A model generated the notes under the pieces. The model made no database searches. It was given only the letters and a program-made list of their open reading frames with translations, and was not told the DNA's origin. Below, piece by piece: positions 53,443 to 62,012 of a DNA stretch of 64,000 nucleotides. The translations under genes and the position numbers were made by a program. The DNA comes from JAFLCM01 sp964510955. GTDB taxonomy: Bacteria; Planctomycetota; Phycisphaerae; Phycisphaerales; UBA1924. The DNA lies in NCBI GenBank assembly GCA_964510955.1, contig CAZEDW010000021.1, positions 1 to 64,000 of the forward strand, written 5' to 3'. Position 1 is the stretch's first letter. Every line of letters starts with the position of its first letter.

Positions 53443-53943
53443 ATGTTCAGACACGCCGCGCTCTCGCTCACCGGTGAAGACCTCCTCCTGGCCCTCGTAT
53501 CCGAGCGCATCGACCGGCTGCTGGACCGCATGATCCTGGTCGGCCACTCCCGCCTGGGCATTCTCGGCAGGCGCGCCCACACCCGCTGGATGATGCAGTG
53601 GGTTTCCGGCATGCGCCAGTTGCCCGTCAAGACGATCATCACCTGCGCCGAGCTCGACGAGCTCGACGGCGACGACCACGACCCCGAATCAACCGGCCCG
53701 CACGGTCTGCCCGTGATCGACCTGCGCGACCCGAACCTGCACCACGCCGCCGACAGCATCCTCATTTCCGACGACCTGTTCGAGAGCGCGCTGTACGACC
53801 TGGCCAAGGACACGGCGCGCCCCGGCACCGTGGTGCACCGCCTCTACGACCGCCTGCCCACCGCACGCGAAGCGCTCCCCCGCCTCGCGCCGACGGTCCA
53901 CGTCCGCCGCCAGGCCCTCCCGGCCGTCGCCGCGCAGCACTGA
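53443..53943 (+). CDS. hypothetical protein of 166 residues
   Basis: This gene starts at 53443 behind a GGAG site. Early residues are helical (LTGEDLLLALVSERIDRLLD), and the middle has PVKTIITCAELDELDGDDHD followed by GLPVIDLRDPNLHHAADSIL and ISDDLFESALYDLAKD. The VIDLRD pattern is reminiscent of a Rossmann-like or phosphatase-like strand, but I do not recognise the family. There is no signal peptide, so it is likely cytoplasmic. It lies between the rhomboid gene and convergent malQ. Confidence 0.65.
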   Translation: MFRHAALSLTGEDLLLALVSERIDRLLDRMILVGHSRLGILGRRAHTRWMMQWVSGMRQLPVKTIITCAELDELDGDDHDPESTGPHGLPVIDLRDPNLHHAADSILISDDLFESALYDLAKDTARPGTVVHRLYDRLPTAREALPRLAPTVHVRRQALPAVAAQH

Positions 53944-53965
53944 GGCCGGCTCCCGCGGGGTTCAC

Positions 53966-56200
53966 TCACCCATTCGAAGCGCCCGCCAGGCGGCGCACGC
54001 CGCCGCGCGCATCCGCGCCCGCCGCCCGTCCCGCCGGCTTGCGGACCGCGTCCAGCCGCTTCAGCATCGCGGCGATCTCCGGCGACTTCTCCAGTTGCTC
54101 CAGCGTCAGCCGCAGCTTGCGCCGCCAGTTCGGGTGCGTGTCCATCGTCCCCGGCACGTTCTGCCACTGGGTCTCCAGCCACAGGTCTTCCAGGTTGACC
54201 AGCACGAAGTCCGCCGGGCTGTCGCCCAGGAACTCCAGCACCGCGTCCCGCACCGCGCCCGCCGCCGCCGCCCCGGGCGCCACCGCCTGCCCGTTGAGCC
54301 CCGCGTCCAGCAGCCCGCGCTTGCGCAGGAACGCCACCACCGACTCGCGCAGCCGCGCCCGCGCGTCCATCTCGCCCTCGCGCTTGTGGGCCGCCAGCAT
54401 GTCGAGCTTGATGCGGTCGTCCACGTCGCGCCCGGACCAGCTTGTGGCGATCGGCGGCATGTCGTGCGTGTTCACGCTCGCCACGCAGTTGGCCGGCACC
54501 GGCCGCAGCGCCCGGGCCGCGCTGGGCTGCATCTCGTACTGCGCCACGTACAGCCCGCACAGGTCGTGGCGGTCCAGCGCCCGGTTCACCTCCGGCGGCA
54601 CCGTGCCCAGGTTCTCGCCCACCAGGCGGCACCGGTTGCGGTGCGATTCGAGCGAGAGAATCGCGTAGATCTCCTCCGCCTCGTACCGCACATACACCCC
54701 GTCCGCCGCCGAGCCCCCGTCCGGCACCCAGAACAACCGGTGGAACGCCATCACGTGGTCCAGCCGCAGATAGTCGGCGTGACGCATGTGGTTCCGCAGC
54801 GCGCCGATCAGGTACGCGTACCGCTCCTCGCGGCACGCCCGCGGGTGCATCGGCGGGAACCCCCAGTTCTGCCCCCCCGTGAAGTACGGGTCCGGCGGCG
54901 CGCCCGTCGAGCACCCCGCGAACAGCCCGGGGTTCTTCCAGGTGTCGAACCCGAACGGGCTGACCCCCACCGGAAGGTCGAGGTACAGCAGCCCGCCGCG
55001 TGATTTCAACTCGCCCGCGAGCTGCGCGAGCTGCCGCGCGAACGCGAACTGCACGAACAGGTGATACCGCTCCGCCGACGCCCCCGCGCCGCTCAGCCGC
55101 CGCCCCGGCCCGCGTTTCCCGGTGCGCCACTCGCCCCACGCCTCGCCCGTGAGCTCCGTGGCCGCCCGGAACCACGCGTAGTCCTTCGCCAGCGGATTCT
55201 CGCGCACAAACGCGCCGAACGCCGGAGTTTTCTCACCACCGCCCCGGAAAAACGTCTCCGCCACCGGCTCCAGAACCGCACGCTTCAGCCCCGCGGCCTT
55301 GCGATAGTCCACCAGCCCCCCGCGCCGCAGCGCCGCGACGCCGCGCTTCACCGCCGCGCTCCCGAGCTTCCGCCCCGCGGCGGCGCAGCCCGCGAACTCC
55401 GGCAGCGCCCGGGGATCGATGAACAGCTCGTTCCAGAAAAGCCGGCTCACCGGCGCGTACGGGCTGGGATCGAACGGCCCCGGACGCTCGCCCATGAAGC
55501 TCGCCAGCAGCGGCAGCGTCGCCACCACCTTGCCGCCCAGCCCGCCGCCGAGCGCCGCGAGCGCGCCAAGGTCCGACAAGTCGCCGACCCCCATGTCCCC
55601 GCCCGAACGCAGCGAATACACGGGCGCGAACACACCCCACTCGCGCTCGCACACCCCCGCCGGGTGCCGGAACGATTTCACCGGCGCACACACCACCATC
55701 GCCTCACCATCGCGCCGTCCCAGCCGAACACGCAGCGTGTGGTACCCCGCAGGCAACCCCCGGGTCAGCCCCTCCGACAACGGCAGCATCGCGAACCTCT
55801 GCGACACGCCGCTCAGCCCGCGGATGCTCTTGCAGCGCAGCGACCCCAGCCGCTCCGACCCCGACCGCACAGAGCCGTCCTCGAGCGTCAGCTCCCAGCG
55901 CACCGGCGTCTCCGCTCCGGCCTGCCCCGCGAGAATCGGCGCGTGGTTCGCCCGACCCACCCAGGCCGCGATCACCGGCGCCAGCCATTGCTCGCCGATG
56001 GCGCCCAGCACCCGCCGCTCCGCGGCCAAAGCGGCCGCCTCGGTCTTCACCGGCGTCCCCATCGCGCCCAGCACTTCGCGGAGCGACTCGGCGGTGGCCT
56101 CGACCGTCGCGCCCGAGGCATCGGTGTAAGCGGTCTGCACCCCGTTCAGCTTCGCCAGCCGCCGGAGAATCCGATCAAACTTGTTCGCCTTCGTCGTCAA
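53966..56200 (-). CDS. malQ: 4-alpha-glucanotransferase
   Basis: This is a 744-residue protein. The catalytic set of GH77 is visible: nucleophile Asp481 in YLRLDHVMAFH, acid/base Glu529 in LVGENLGTVP, and the third Asp580 in VNTHDMPPIA. Also seen are GVFAPVYSLRSGGDMGVGDL and DLPVGVSPFGFDTW. It rearranges alpha-1,4-glucans in glycogen or maltose use. The start appears to be a TTG at 56200, with GAGAGG seven bases before; the frame continues upstream, but those residues are Arg/Cys rich and not protein-like. The N-terminal 160 residues form an extra domain. Confidence 0.92.
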   Translation of the reverse strand: MTTKANKFDRILRRLAKLNGVQTAYTDASGATVEATAESLREVLGAMGTPVKTEAAALAAERRVLGAIGEQWLAPVIAAWVGRANHAPILAGQAGAETPVRWELTLEDGSVRSGSERLGSLRCKSIRGLSGVSQRFAMLPLSEGLTRGLPAGYHTLRVRLGRRDGEAMVVCAPVKSFRHPAGVCEREWGVFAPVYSLRSGGDMGVGDLSDLGALAALGGGLGGKVVATLPLLASFMGERPGPFDPSPYAPVSRLFWNELFIDPRALPEFAGCAAAGRKLGSAAVKRGVAALRRGGLVDYRKAAGLKRAVLEPVAETFFRGGGEKTPAFGAFVRENPLAKDYAWFRAATELTGEAWGEWRTGKRGPGRRLSGAGASAERYHLFVQFAFARQLAQLAGELKSRGGLLYLDLPVGVSPFGFDTWKNPGLFAGCSTGAPPDPYFTGGQNWGFPPMHPRACREERYAYLIGALRNHMRHADYLRLDHVMAFHRLFWVPDGGSAADGVYVRYEAEEIYAILSLESHRNRCRLVGENLGTVPPEVNRALDRHDLCGLYVAQYEMQPSAARALRPVPANCVASVNTHDMPPIATSWSGRDVDDRIKLDMLAAHKREGEMDARARLRESVVAFLRKRGLLDAGLNGQAVAPGAAAAGAVRDAVLEFLGDSPADFVLVNLEDLWLETQWQNVPGTMDTHPNWRRKLRLTLEQLEKSPEIAAMLKRLDAVRKPAGRAAGADARGGVRRLAGASNG

Positions 56201-56316
56201 CCGCAACCCTCTCCAGCACCACGGGTCGTTCCGGACGCCGTAACACCGCCATCTCAGGATCCCGACACAACGGTTCCCTCCACGCCACCCGCGCCTCGGC
56301 GGCGAATCCCCTCTCC

Positions 56317-57732
56317 TCACATCACCACGCCCGCGTAGCTGGTCACAAACGCCACGCCCTGCTGATCGCCCACCCCCGCGTAGTTCAGCCGCTTCACTTC
56401 CTTGGCGTCGGTCAGCTTCAGCATGGCCACAAGGTTCCCCGTGCTGCACCAGCGCGTCGGGTTCTGCTGCCACGCCATCGCCGAGACCAGGTCCTCGGCC
56501 TTCCCCTGCTCCACCAGCGCCAGCATCTCCTGGTCGTGGGTGATCACCTTGGTGCGGAACTGCTCGGACTCGGGCGTGTCCCCCATGATGGGCGTCGTGT
56601 CGCCGAAGCTCTGGCCGCAGTGGCTCAGGTCCGCCGACGCCACGATCAGCGTCTTGCCGGGCATCTCGCCGATCGCGCTCTTGAGCGCGCTGACAAACGC
56701 CATCAGCCCCAGCCCGTTGCCGTCGTAACTCTCGCCGTTGTTGGGCGCCGGGTCGTGCACCAGCACGCCCAGAACCTTCGGCGATTCACCCGTCAGCTTG
56801 TCGCCGAACACGTGCTGCACCCACGGGACGTGCAGCTCGATCGAGTGCTCCCGCTCGTGGTCGTACCTGTTGGCCAGCAGCTTCTCCGCCCCCCCCGGCC
56901 CCAGCTTGCTCGTGAGTTTGTCGAGCAGTTCGCGGTCGAGCCTGCTCACGCCCAGCGGCGACTCGTAGCCCTTGTCGCACGCCGTCACCCCCGTGCCCGA
57001 ACCGAAGTGATTGGTCCCCAGGATGACCACCCGGGCGGGCCTGTCCACCACCCGCAGCCGCCCGTACACGTGCGCATAGTTGATCCAGCCGCGCCAGTAG
57101 TCCAGGTGCGGCGCGATCACCGCCCGCGGAAGCGCGTTGAAACTCGGGTCCTCCGCCTTCTCCAGCGCCTGCGACACCCACGTGTCCATCGCCTCGCGCA
57201 GCTTCGTCGGCCCCAGCTCGGCCTTCTGCGCGTCGGTCGCGTTCTCGCCCAGCTCCTGAACCGCCAGCGCCTCGGCCACCTGCGCGCTGGCGCCCGCCGG
57301 CAGCACCTCGGTGCTGTCGAACTCCGCCCGCATCTTGCTCAGCATCGCCTCGAACACCGGCCCCTCGATCAGCCCCGCGTCGTCCAGCTGCGCCACGAAC
57401 TGCTTCAGCAGCTCCGCGCTCAGCCCCCGACCCACGTTCTTGACGATCGTCTCCAGGTCGTTCTTGCCGTTGAGGTGCGGCAGCACCACCTGGAACTGCG
57501 GCGCCGCGAAAACCATCTTCTCCGACACCTGCCGCGCATCGGCCAGCCCCATCAGCGTCTGGTTCTCGTGCTGGGCCGCGAACCCCCGTACCGGGCGCAG
57601 CTTCGGGCGCAGCTGGTGCGGCGCGTTGCTGAACACCGGGGGAGTCGGCCCAGTCCCCGAGGCGGAGCCTGGGGCGGGGCGGGGGGCGGGGTCAGGGGTG
57701 GGAGGGGTCGGCGGAGTTCCGGGTGCATCCAT
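56317..57732 (-). CDS. Memo-family (AmmeMemoRadiSam B-like) protein with extra N-terminal domain
   Basis: This is a 471-residue protein from the ATG at 57732. The C-terminal two-thirds is a Memo domain: AVIAPHLDYWRGWINYAHVY, GTNHFGSGTGV, DHEREHSIELHVPWVQHVFG and SADLSHCGQSF. It keeps the histidines that form the metal site. Residues 40-120 form a separate small domain (GLADARQVSEKMVFAAPQFQ, VKNVGRGLSAELLKQFVAQL) resembling PqqD-type winged helices. The very N-terminus is Pro rich. Memo proteins have been linked to copper-dependent redox activity and to radical-SAM partners; no radical-SAM gene is nearby, but a CusF-like lipoprotein is. Confidence 0.85.
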   Translation of the reverse strand: MDAPGTPPTPPTPDPAPRPAPGSASGTGPTPPVFSNAPHQLRPKLRPVRGFAAQHENQTLMGLADARQVSEKMVFAAPQFQVVLPHLNGKNDLETIVKNVGRGLSAELLKQFVAQLDDAGLIEGPVFEAMLSKMRAEFDSTEVLPAGASAQVAEALAVQELGENATDAQKAELGPTKLREAMDTWVSQALEKAEDPSFNALPRAVIAPHLDYWRGWINYAHVYGRLRVVDRPARVVILGTNHFGSGTGVTACDKGYESPLGVSRLDRELLDKLTSKLGPGGAEKLLANRYDHEREHSIELHVPWVQHVFGDKLTGESPKVLGVLVHDPAPNNGESYDGNGLGLMAFVSALKSAIGEMPGKTLIVASADLSHCGQSFGDTTPIMGDTPESEQFRTKVITHDQEMLALVEQGKAEDLVSAMAWQQNPTRWCSTGNLVAMLKLTDAKEVKRLNYAGVGDQQGVAFVTSYAGVVM

Positions 57733-57990
57733 GGAGGCCAACTCTTTCGGAGCGAAGGGGCGGGACGTGCAGTCTAGGACTGAATCCAAGCCATGCCAGC
57801 GGCGCACGCCGGTTCCCGGACCCAATGATCGGCACCTGTAAGGATCACCCGACCCAGGGTTGGATTCACCCCGCCCCATTCGCTACACTCTCCGCCCCCC
57901 GTTTCGCCCCTCATCCCCTTCACCGCGCCGGCTCGGGCAAGACCGCCGCGGACGACGAAACGGCTCCTCACGAACCTACAGGGTCCCGTC

Positions 57991-58308
57991 ATGCTCGACA
58001 CGCTCAAGGCCGGCCAATCCATTCGGTGCACCATCACCCGCACGATCACCATCGAGCGCCACGCCGCCACCGTGGCCCGCCTCATGCGCTTCGACGCGGG
58101 CATCAAGCGCAAGCTCAAGAAGGCCCAGGAGTTCCGCATGAAGACCCTCGACGTCCGCCCCCGCGGCGGCCGCCCCTGGGAAAACCGCGAGAAGTCCGCC
58201 CGCTACACCGTCCCCTCCAGCGGCGCTTCGTGGACCATGAAGTTCTTCCCGCAGGTCATGCCCGACTTCAAGAGCGTCGAGCAGTACCTCAAGATCGAAG
58301 CGGCCTGA
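57991..58308 (+). CDS. hypothetical small basic protein
   Basis: This 105-residue basic protein has MLDTLKAGQSIRCTITRTIT, then a helical segment GIKRKLKKAQEFRMKTLDVR, a Gly/Arg stretch and YTVPSSGASWTMKFFPQVMP near the end. The composition suggests nucleic-acid or ribosome binding, but no named domain is recognised. I recall similar short proteins in planctomycetes. It stands alone, diverging from the Memo gene across about 260 bases. Confidence 0.65.
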   Translation: MLDTLKAGQSIRCTITRTITIERHAATVARLMRFDAGIKRKLKKAQEFRMKTLDVRPRGGRPWENREKSARYTVPSSGASWTMKFFPQVMPDFKSVEQYLKIEAA

Positions 58309-58402
58309 GCCCTCCGCTCGAACCCTCAACTCGGTTCCGACACCGGCCCGACCGCCCGGCGCACTGGCCGCTGGCGATCCCAGCGCCCGCTACAGTCCGT
58401 CC

Positions 58403-58837
58403 ATGAGAGCGTCCCGAATCGCCCCGATCGCGCTCGCCGCGGCGCTGTCGCTCACGGCCTGCAAGAAGCACGACCCCGAGCCGCAGCCGCCCGCGAACAT
58501 CGCGACCTACACCTACACCGTCCGAGGCCAGGTCGAGCGCGTCCCGAGCGCCGCCGACGCCCGCGCCGTGTTCATGGTCCACCACGAGGAAATCCCGGAG
58601 TTCGTCGGTCCCCGCGGCGCCGTGGGCATGAAGGCGATGGTCATGGAGTTCCCCCTCGCCCCGGGCCTCAGCGTCGCGGACCTCAAGCCCGGCGACAAGA
58701 TCGAGCTCACCTTCGCGGTCGAGTTCAACACCGAGTCGCGAGAGCCCAGCAAGTACTACGCCACCGGCTTCAAGCCGCTGGACGCGTCGGTGAAGCTGGA
58801 TTTCTCAGACCGTTCCGCCCCCACGGGCAAGCCGTAG
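58403..58837 (+). CDS. CusF-like copper-binding lipoprotein
   Basis: This 144-residue protein has a signal sequence with lipobox SLTACKK (Cys20), then a five-strand domain: YTYTVRGQVERVPSAADARA, VHHEEIPEFVG, GMKAMVMEFPL and GDKIELTFAVEF. The Met/His placement (HHEE, VGMKAMVMEF) matches copper-binding CusF-type folds. It would act in the periplasm as a copper carrier. It is close to the Memo-type gene, also tied to copper in other systems. Confidence 0.8.
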   Translation: MRASRIAPIALAAALSLTACKKHDPEPQPPANIATYTYTVRGQVERVPSAADARAVFMVHHEEIPEFVGPRGAVGMKAMVMEFPLAPGLSVADLKPGDKIELTFAVEFNTESREPSKYYATGFKPLDASVKLDFSDRSAPTGKP

Positions 58838-58846
58838 CCCCCGGCC

Positions 58847-59665
58847 TCAGGCCCCCGTGCCGCCGAACTTCGACAGCAGCAGCACCAGGTCGTCGGTGTC
58901 CACGACGCCGTCGCCGTTCACGTCCGACGGGGCGCCGGAATCGAGCGTCGACACATTCTGCCCGAACCGCGCCAGCAGCCGGGTGAGATCGTTGGTGTTC
59001 ACCACGCCGTCGCCGTTGATGTCCGCCGAGCGCACCACCAGCGCGAAGCCCAGGTCCTGTGTCGCCGGCTGATCCTCCGCGGTGTACTCGACCTGGTACT
59101 CCAGGCTGTAGCCCCCCGCCTGAAGGTTCAGCATGATGTCGAGGTTCTGAGGCGGGGTGGTCTCGTCGAGCAACAGCAGCACGCCACCCCCATTGCCGCT
59201 CTTGCGCAGCTTGACCGTGAACGCGTCGCCCGGCGTGGCAACCGGCCGCGGCAGCGCCGCCACCGAAACCAACGTGGCATTCGCGAGATCGAACGCCACG
59301 TTACAGACAAACGTCGCCTGCCCAAACTGCACCGCCTGCCCCCCGCCCGCCACCACGCTCAGACCGCCCGCCCCGCCCAGCGAACCGCGCTGACGGATGC
59401 GGTTGGGGTCAAGCTGGCAGTCGATGCCCGCCACCGCGCTGTTGACCCCCGTCGCGCCGCTCGGCGTGGTGAAGCTCGTCGAAATGCTCAGGCGCGGCGC
59501 GAACCAGCCGAAGTTGCTCGCCGATTGCGTCTGCAGCGTCCCATCCGCGGATGTAAACACCGTGGCCGACCGTTCCTGCCCCGTGTACACGATCACGCCG
59601 CCAACAACCTGCGTGGGCGCGAGGACACCGACGGTCAGCAAGGGAACTAGCGCTCTGAGTTTCAT
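58847..59665 (-). CDS. secreted protein with C-terminal dockerin-like repeats
   Basis: This is a 272-residue protein from the ATG at 59665. The signal peptide LRALVPLLTVGVLAPTQVVG is followed by a strand-rich body, then two Ca-loop repeats, ADINGDGVVNTNDLTRLLAR and SDVNGDGVVDTDDLVLLLSK. The ending is FGGTGA, without the Cys bracket of the other family members here. Its promoter region shares a TTGACGCATG element with the divergent gene at 60083. Confidence 0.8.
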   Translation of the reverse strand: MKLRALVPLLTVGVLAPTQVVGGVIVYTGQERSATVFTSADGTLQTQSASNFGWFAPRLSISTSFTTPSGATGVNSAVAGIDCQLDPNRIRQRGSLGGAGGLSVVAGGGQAVQFGQATFVCNVAFDLANATLVSVAALPRPVATPGDAFTVKLRKSGNGGGVLLLLDETTPPQNLDIMLNLQAGGYSLEYQVEYTAEDQPATQDLGFALVVRSADINGDGVVNTNDLTRLLARFGQNVSTLDSGAPSDVNGDGVVDTDDLVLLLSKFGGTGA

Positions 59666-60082
59666 CGTCGAGGCCCGATCACCGGGGCTGGCCTCATCCC
59701 GGACGCCGATCGTCCTTCCGGGGTGAGAGGTGGGCTTGCCTGTTTCATGCGTCAACCCGGGTCAATTCTACGCAAAAAGGCCGCCAAAGCCAGCCCCACG
59801 CCCGCCCGCCGACCCAGCCGGGCATGCATTTTCGGATTTTGGCCGCCACCCGACGCCCCGAACGATCGCCCCCGGGAAATCCCTGACCCGCAAATCAACC
59901 CCGCCCACCCGCACCCCGCGCGCGACCGCGGGCCGCCGCCTTGCCCCGAGATCATCCCCCAAAGGCCGTGACAGCTTTCTGCGTCCCTTGACGCATGGCA
60001 ACCCGTCCGTGCCACGCGTGTGCTTCACCAACTCATCAGATCAACCGGGCCTCCTCCAGGGCCCCGCACCAAGGAATCGCAC
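59666..60082. promoter_or_regulatory. divergent intergenic region with mirrored TTGACGCATG elements
   Basis: CATGCGTCAA at 59746-59755 and its complement TTGACGCATG at 59988-59997 lie at similar distances (81 and 86 bases) before the two divergent starts. Each contains a -35-like TTGACG pointing at its gene. No gene is seen in the remaining sequence. Confidence 0.45.
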
Positions 60083-60553
60083 ATGAACCGCAAGACCTCG
60101 CTCATCTCCGGCGCCTCGCTCGTGATTATCGCCGCGCTCGCCGGTCTCGCCGTCGCCTCCCCCGCCAAGCTCGCCCCGGGCGGCCGTCTCCCCTCCAACG
60201 CCTCGGGCGGCAACACCAGCGACCTCCGCATCTCCGCCTCCGCCGGCACCGTCGCCTACTACAGCAACGGCAAGTTCAAGTCCAGCTACCGCGAGCGCGT
60301 CAACACCACCACCGTCACCCAGACCTTCAAGTTCGAGATGGAAGCCTTCACGCCCAACACCGACGTGCCCGTGCTCCTCAACGGCGTCCAGGTCGCCTCC
60401 GCCATGACCAACGCCCAGGGCGGCGGCGAGTTCCAGTTCGTCAACAACGACAACAACCCCGGCCCCAACGACGCCCCGCTCCCCAGCGGCTTCCCCCGCC
60501 TCCGCGCCGGCGACACAATCACCATCGGCAACCTCACCGCCACCTACCACTGA
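60083..60553 (+). CDS. small exported protein of unknown function
   Basis: This 156-residue protein has AAGGAA upstream and a signal peptide (SLISGASLVIIAALAGLAVA, cleaved near ASP). The mature part has a Ser/Asn-rich strand pattern (DLRISASAGTVAYYSNGKFK, TTTVTQTFKFEMEAFTPNTD) and ends IGNLTATYH. No cysteines or catalytic motif are visible. It is the only gene of this cluster lacking dockerin-like repeats. Codon use is strongly biased to C-ending codons, consistent with high expression. Confidence 0.75.
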   Translation: MNRKTSLISGASLVIIAALAGLAVASPAKLAPGGRLPSNASGGNTSDLRISASAGTVAYYSNGKFKSSYRERVNTTTVTQTFKFEMEAFTPNTDVPVLLNGVQVASAMTNAQGGGEFQFVNNDNNPGPNDAPLPSGFPRLRAGDTITIGNLTATYH

Positions 60554-60564
60554 TCGACCCTTCC

Positions 60565-60636
60565 GCGGGCGAGACCACCCTCCGGTCCGCCCGCATCCCA
60601 CGACGGGCCCTGCTAAACACGGGGCCCGCCGTTTCT
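60565..60636 (+). terminator. terminator hairpins after the small exported protein
   Basis: A first stem pairs GCGGGCG-GACC with GGTC-CGCCCGC (60565-60594). A second pairs GGGCCC arms extended to CGACGGGCCC and GGGCCCGCCG (60601-60610 and 60622-60631) and is followed by TTT. The second is the better terminator candidate. Confidence 0.65.
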
Positions 60637-60678
60637 GCCACAAGCCAAGCAGGCCCGCGCTCGTGCACGGGCACTACA

Positions 60679-60808
60679 CCACAACGCTCGCCGTCCCCGC
60701 GAGTGTTGTGGCTCGCCCCAACCCGGCGCCCTCGCGATCCCTGCCACGGCTTTCGGCATCCCCGCCCCCGTGCCACGGCTTTCGGCGTCCTCGCCGACAG
60801 CCGTGCCG
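60679..60808 (+). repeat. inverted and direct repeats before a dockerin-type gene
   Basis: CCACAACGCTCGC (60679-60691) pairs with GCGAGTGTTGTGG (60699-60711) with one wobble. Then TGCCACGGCTTTCGGC(A/G)TCC occurs at 60742-60761 and 60771-60790, followed by a partial inverted copy GCCGACAGCCGTGCC near 60794. This resembles REP-like elements of planctomycetes. Confidence 0.6.
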
Positions 60809-60839
60809 AGAGTCCCAGCCCCCTCCCGGTGAAAACCCC

Positions 60840-61679
60840 ATGAAACCCACCCGACTCCTCCGCGCCCTGCTCCTCTGCTCCGTCGCCCCGACCGCCGGCG
60901 CCGTCGCCATCCCCAACGAGCTCGACACCACCCTCCTCGACCGCCTCTACACCTACCTCAACGCCGGCTCCTTCTCAGTCTCCAGCAGCCCCACCAGCGT
61001 CTTCAGCGCCGGCTCGATGGCCGTCAACATCAACTTCCAGCCCAGCCCCTTCGGCTCCGGCGGCGTCGCGCTCGGCACCATCGGCGTCTCCGCCCCCGAC
61101 CTCGCCATCGCACCCGACGCCGACCTCTTCAGCATCACTGTCAAGGGCCCCGCCTCCGGAACCCTCAAGTTCTACGTCGTCATCCGCGAAGACGACAACA
61201 ACGACGGCGTCATCAACCTCGCCCTCGGCGACGATGAGTGGCAATCACCCGAGCTCACCATCGACCCCGCCGTCACCACCACCTTCAACATCGCCACCAG
61301 CGACTTCTTCCTCACCGGCAACGGCTCGGGCGACGGCCTCCGCGAGTTCAACTCCACCCCGCGCATGGCCATGATCATCGACATCCACTCCAAGAACTCC
61401 TACCCCGGCGGCCTCATCACCTCCCCCCGCACCATCTACCTCGACCACGTCGGCTTCTACCACGGCGTCCAGGTCCCCCCGCCCCCGCCCCCGCCCTGCG
61501 GCGGCGCCGACTTCAACCACGACAACGCCGTCAACACCGGTGACCTCACCCAGCTCCTCGCCGCCTTCGGCTCCGCCGTGCCCCCCGCGAACCCCGCCAT
61601 CGACCTGAACCACGACAACACCATCGGCACCGCCGACCTCGTGCTGTTCCTCGCAAACTTCGGCACGACGTGCCCCTGA
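60840..61679 (+). CDS. secreted protein with Cys-bracketed dockerin-like repeats
   Basis: This is a 279-residue protein from the ATG at 60840. The signal peptide LRALLLCSVAPTAGAVA is followed by a beta-rich body of about 190 residues (LKFYVVIREDDNNDGVINLA). A poly-proline linker and the repeats ADFNHDNAVNTGDLTQLLAA and DLNHDNTIGTADLVLFLANF come next. Cys before (PPCGGADFN) and after (FGTTCP) the repeats could form a disulfide. The Ca-loop position usually Gly is Asn in both repeats. No enzymatic domain is seen. Confidence 0.8.
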   Translation: MKPTRLLRALLLCSVAPTAGAVAIPNELDTTLLDRLYTYLNAGSFSVSSSPTSVFSAGSMAVNINFQPSPFGSGGVALGTIGVSAPDLAIAPDADLFSITVKGPASGTLKFYVVIREDDNNDGVINLALGDDEWQSPELTIDPAVTTTFNIATSDFFLTGNGSGDGLREFNSTPRMAMIIDIHSKNSYPGGLITSPRTIYLDHVGFYHGVQVPPPPPPPCGGADFNHDNAVNTGDLTQLLAAFGSAVPPANPAIDLNHDNTIGTADLVLFLANFGTTCP

Positions 61680-62012
61680 CCGCCCGCGCCCGTCTCCTCC
61701 TCGTCGCGTCGGGCAACCGGGGACACTGGTAGGGAGCCAGTGAACGCCCGTCCCGCGCCCAATCGGCCCCCGCCACCGGTTGTCCGACGCCGACGATCCA
61801 CGGCCCAGCCACACCACCCATCCCGCCCTCCAAGCCCAAATATGGCGGCGGAAAACGCCCCAAAACCCCCAAGCCAGTCACGCCCACCCCATTGATTCCC
61901 CGGGCGCTCCCCGGTCTAATCGCAGAGCCCGGCCCCTCCGTCAGTTCGATTTGTCTCTCGCGCGGAGTGTCGTCGCCGGCTCGCGATCATGTCCCAACGG
62001 AGCCCCGCGTCC
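61680..62012. other. intergenic region, no gene seen
   Basis: This 333-base gap lies between two co-directional secreted-protein genes. It contains GCCCAAATATGG near 61837 and a GGAG site before the next gene, but no clear promoter, RNA or repeat. Confidence 0.45.

Noticed and set aside
56201..56473. upstream extension of malQ by 91 codons
   Set aside because: The residues are Arg/Cys/Gly rich and unrelated to GH77; a TTG start with GAGAGG is more plausible.
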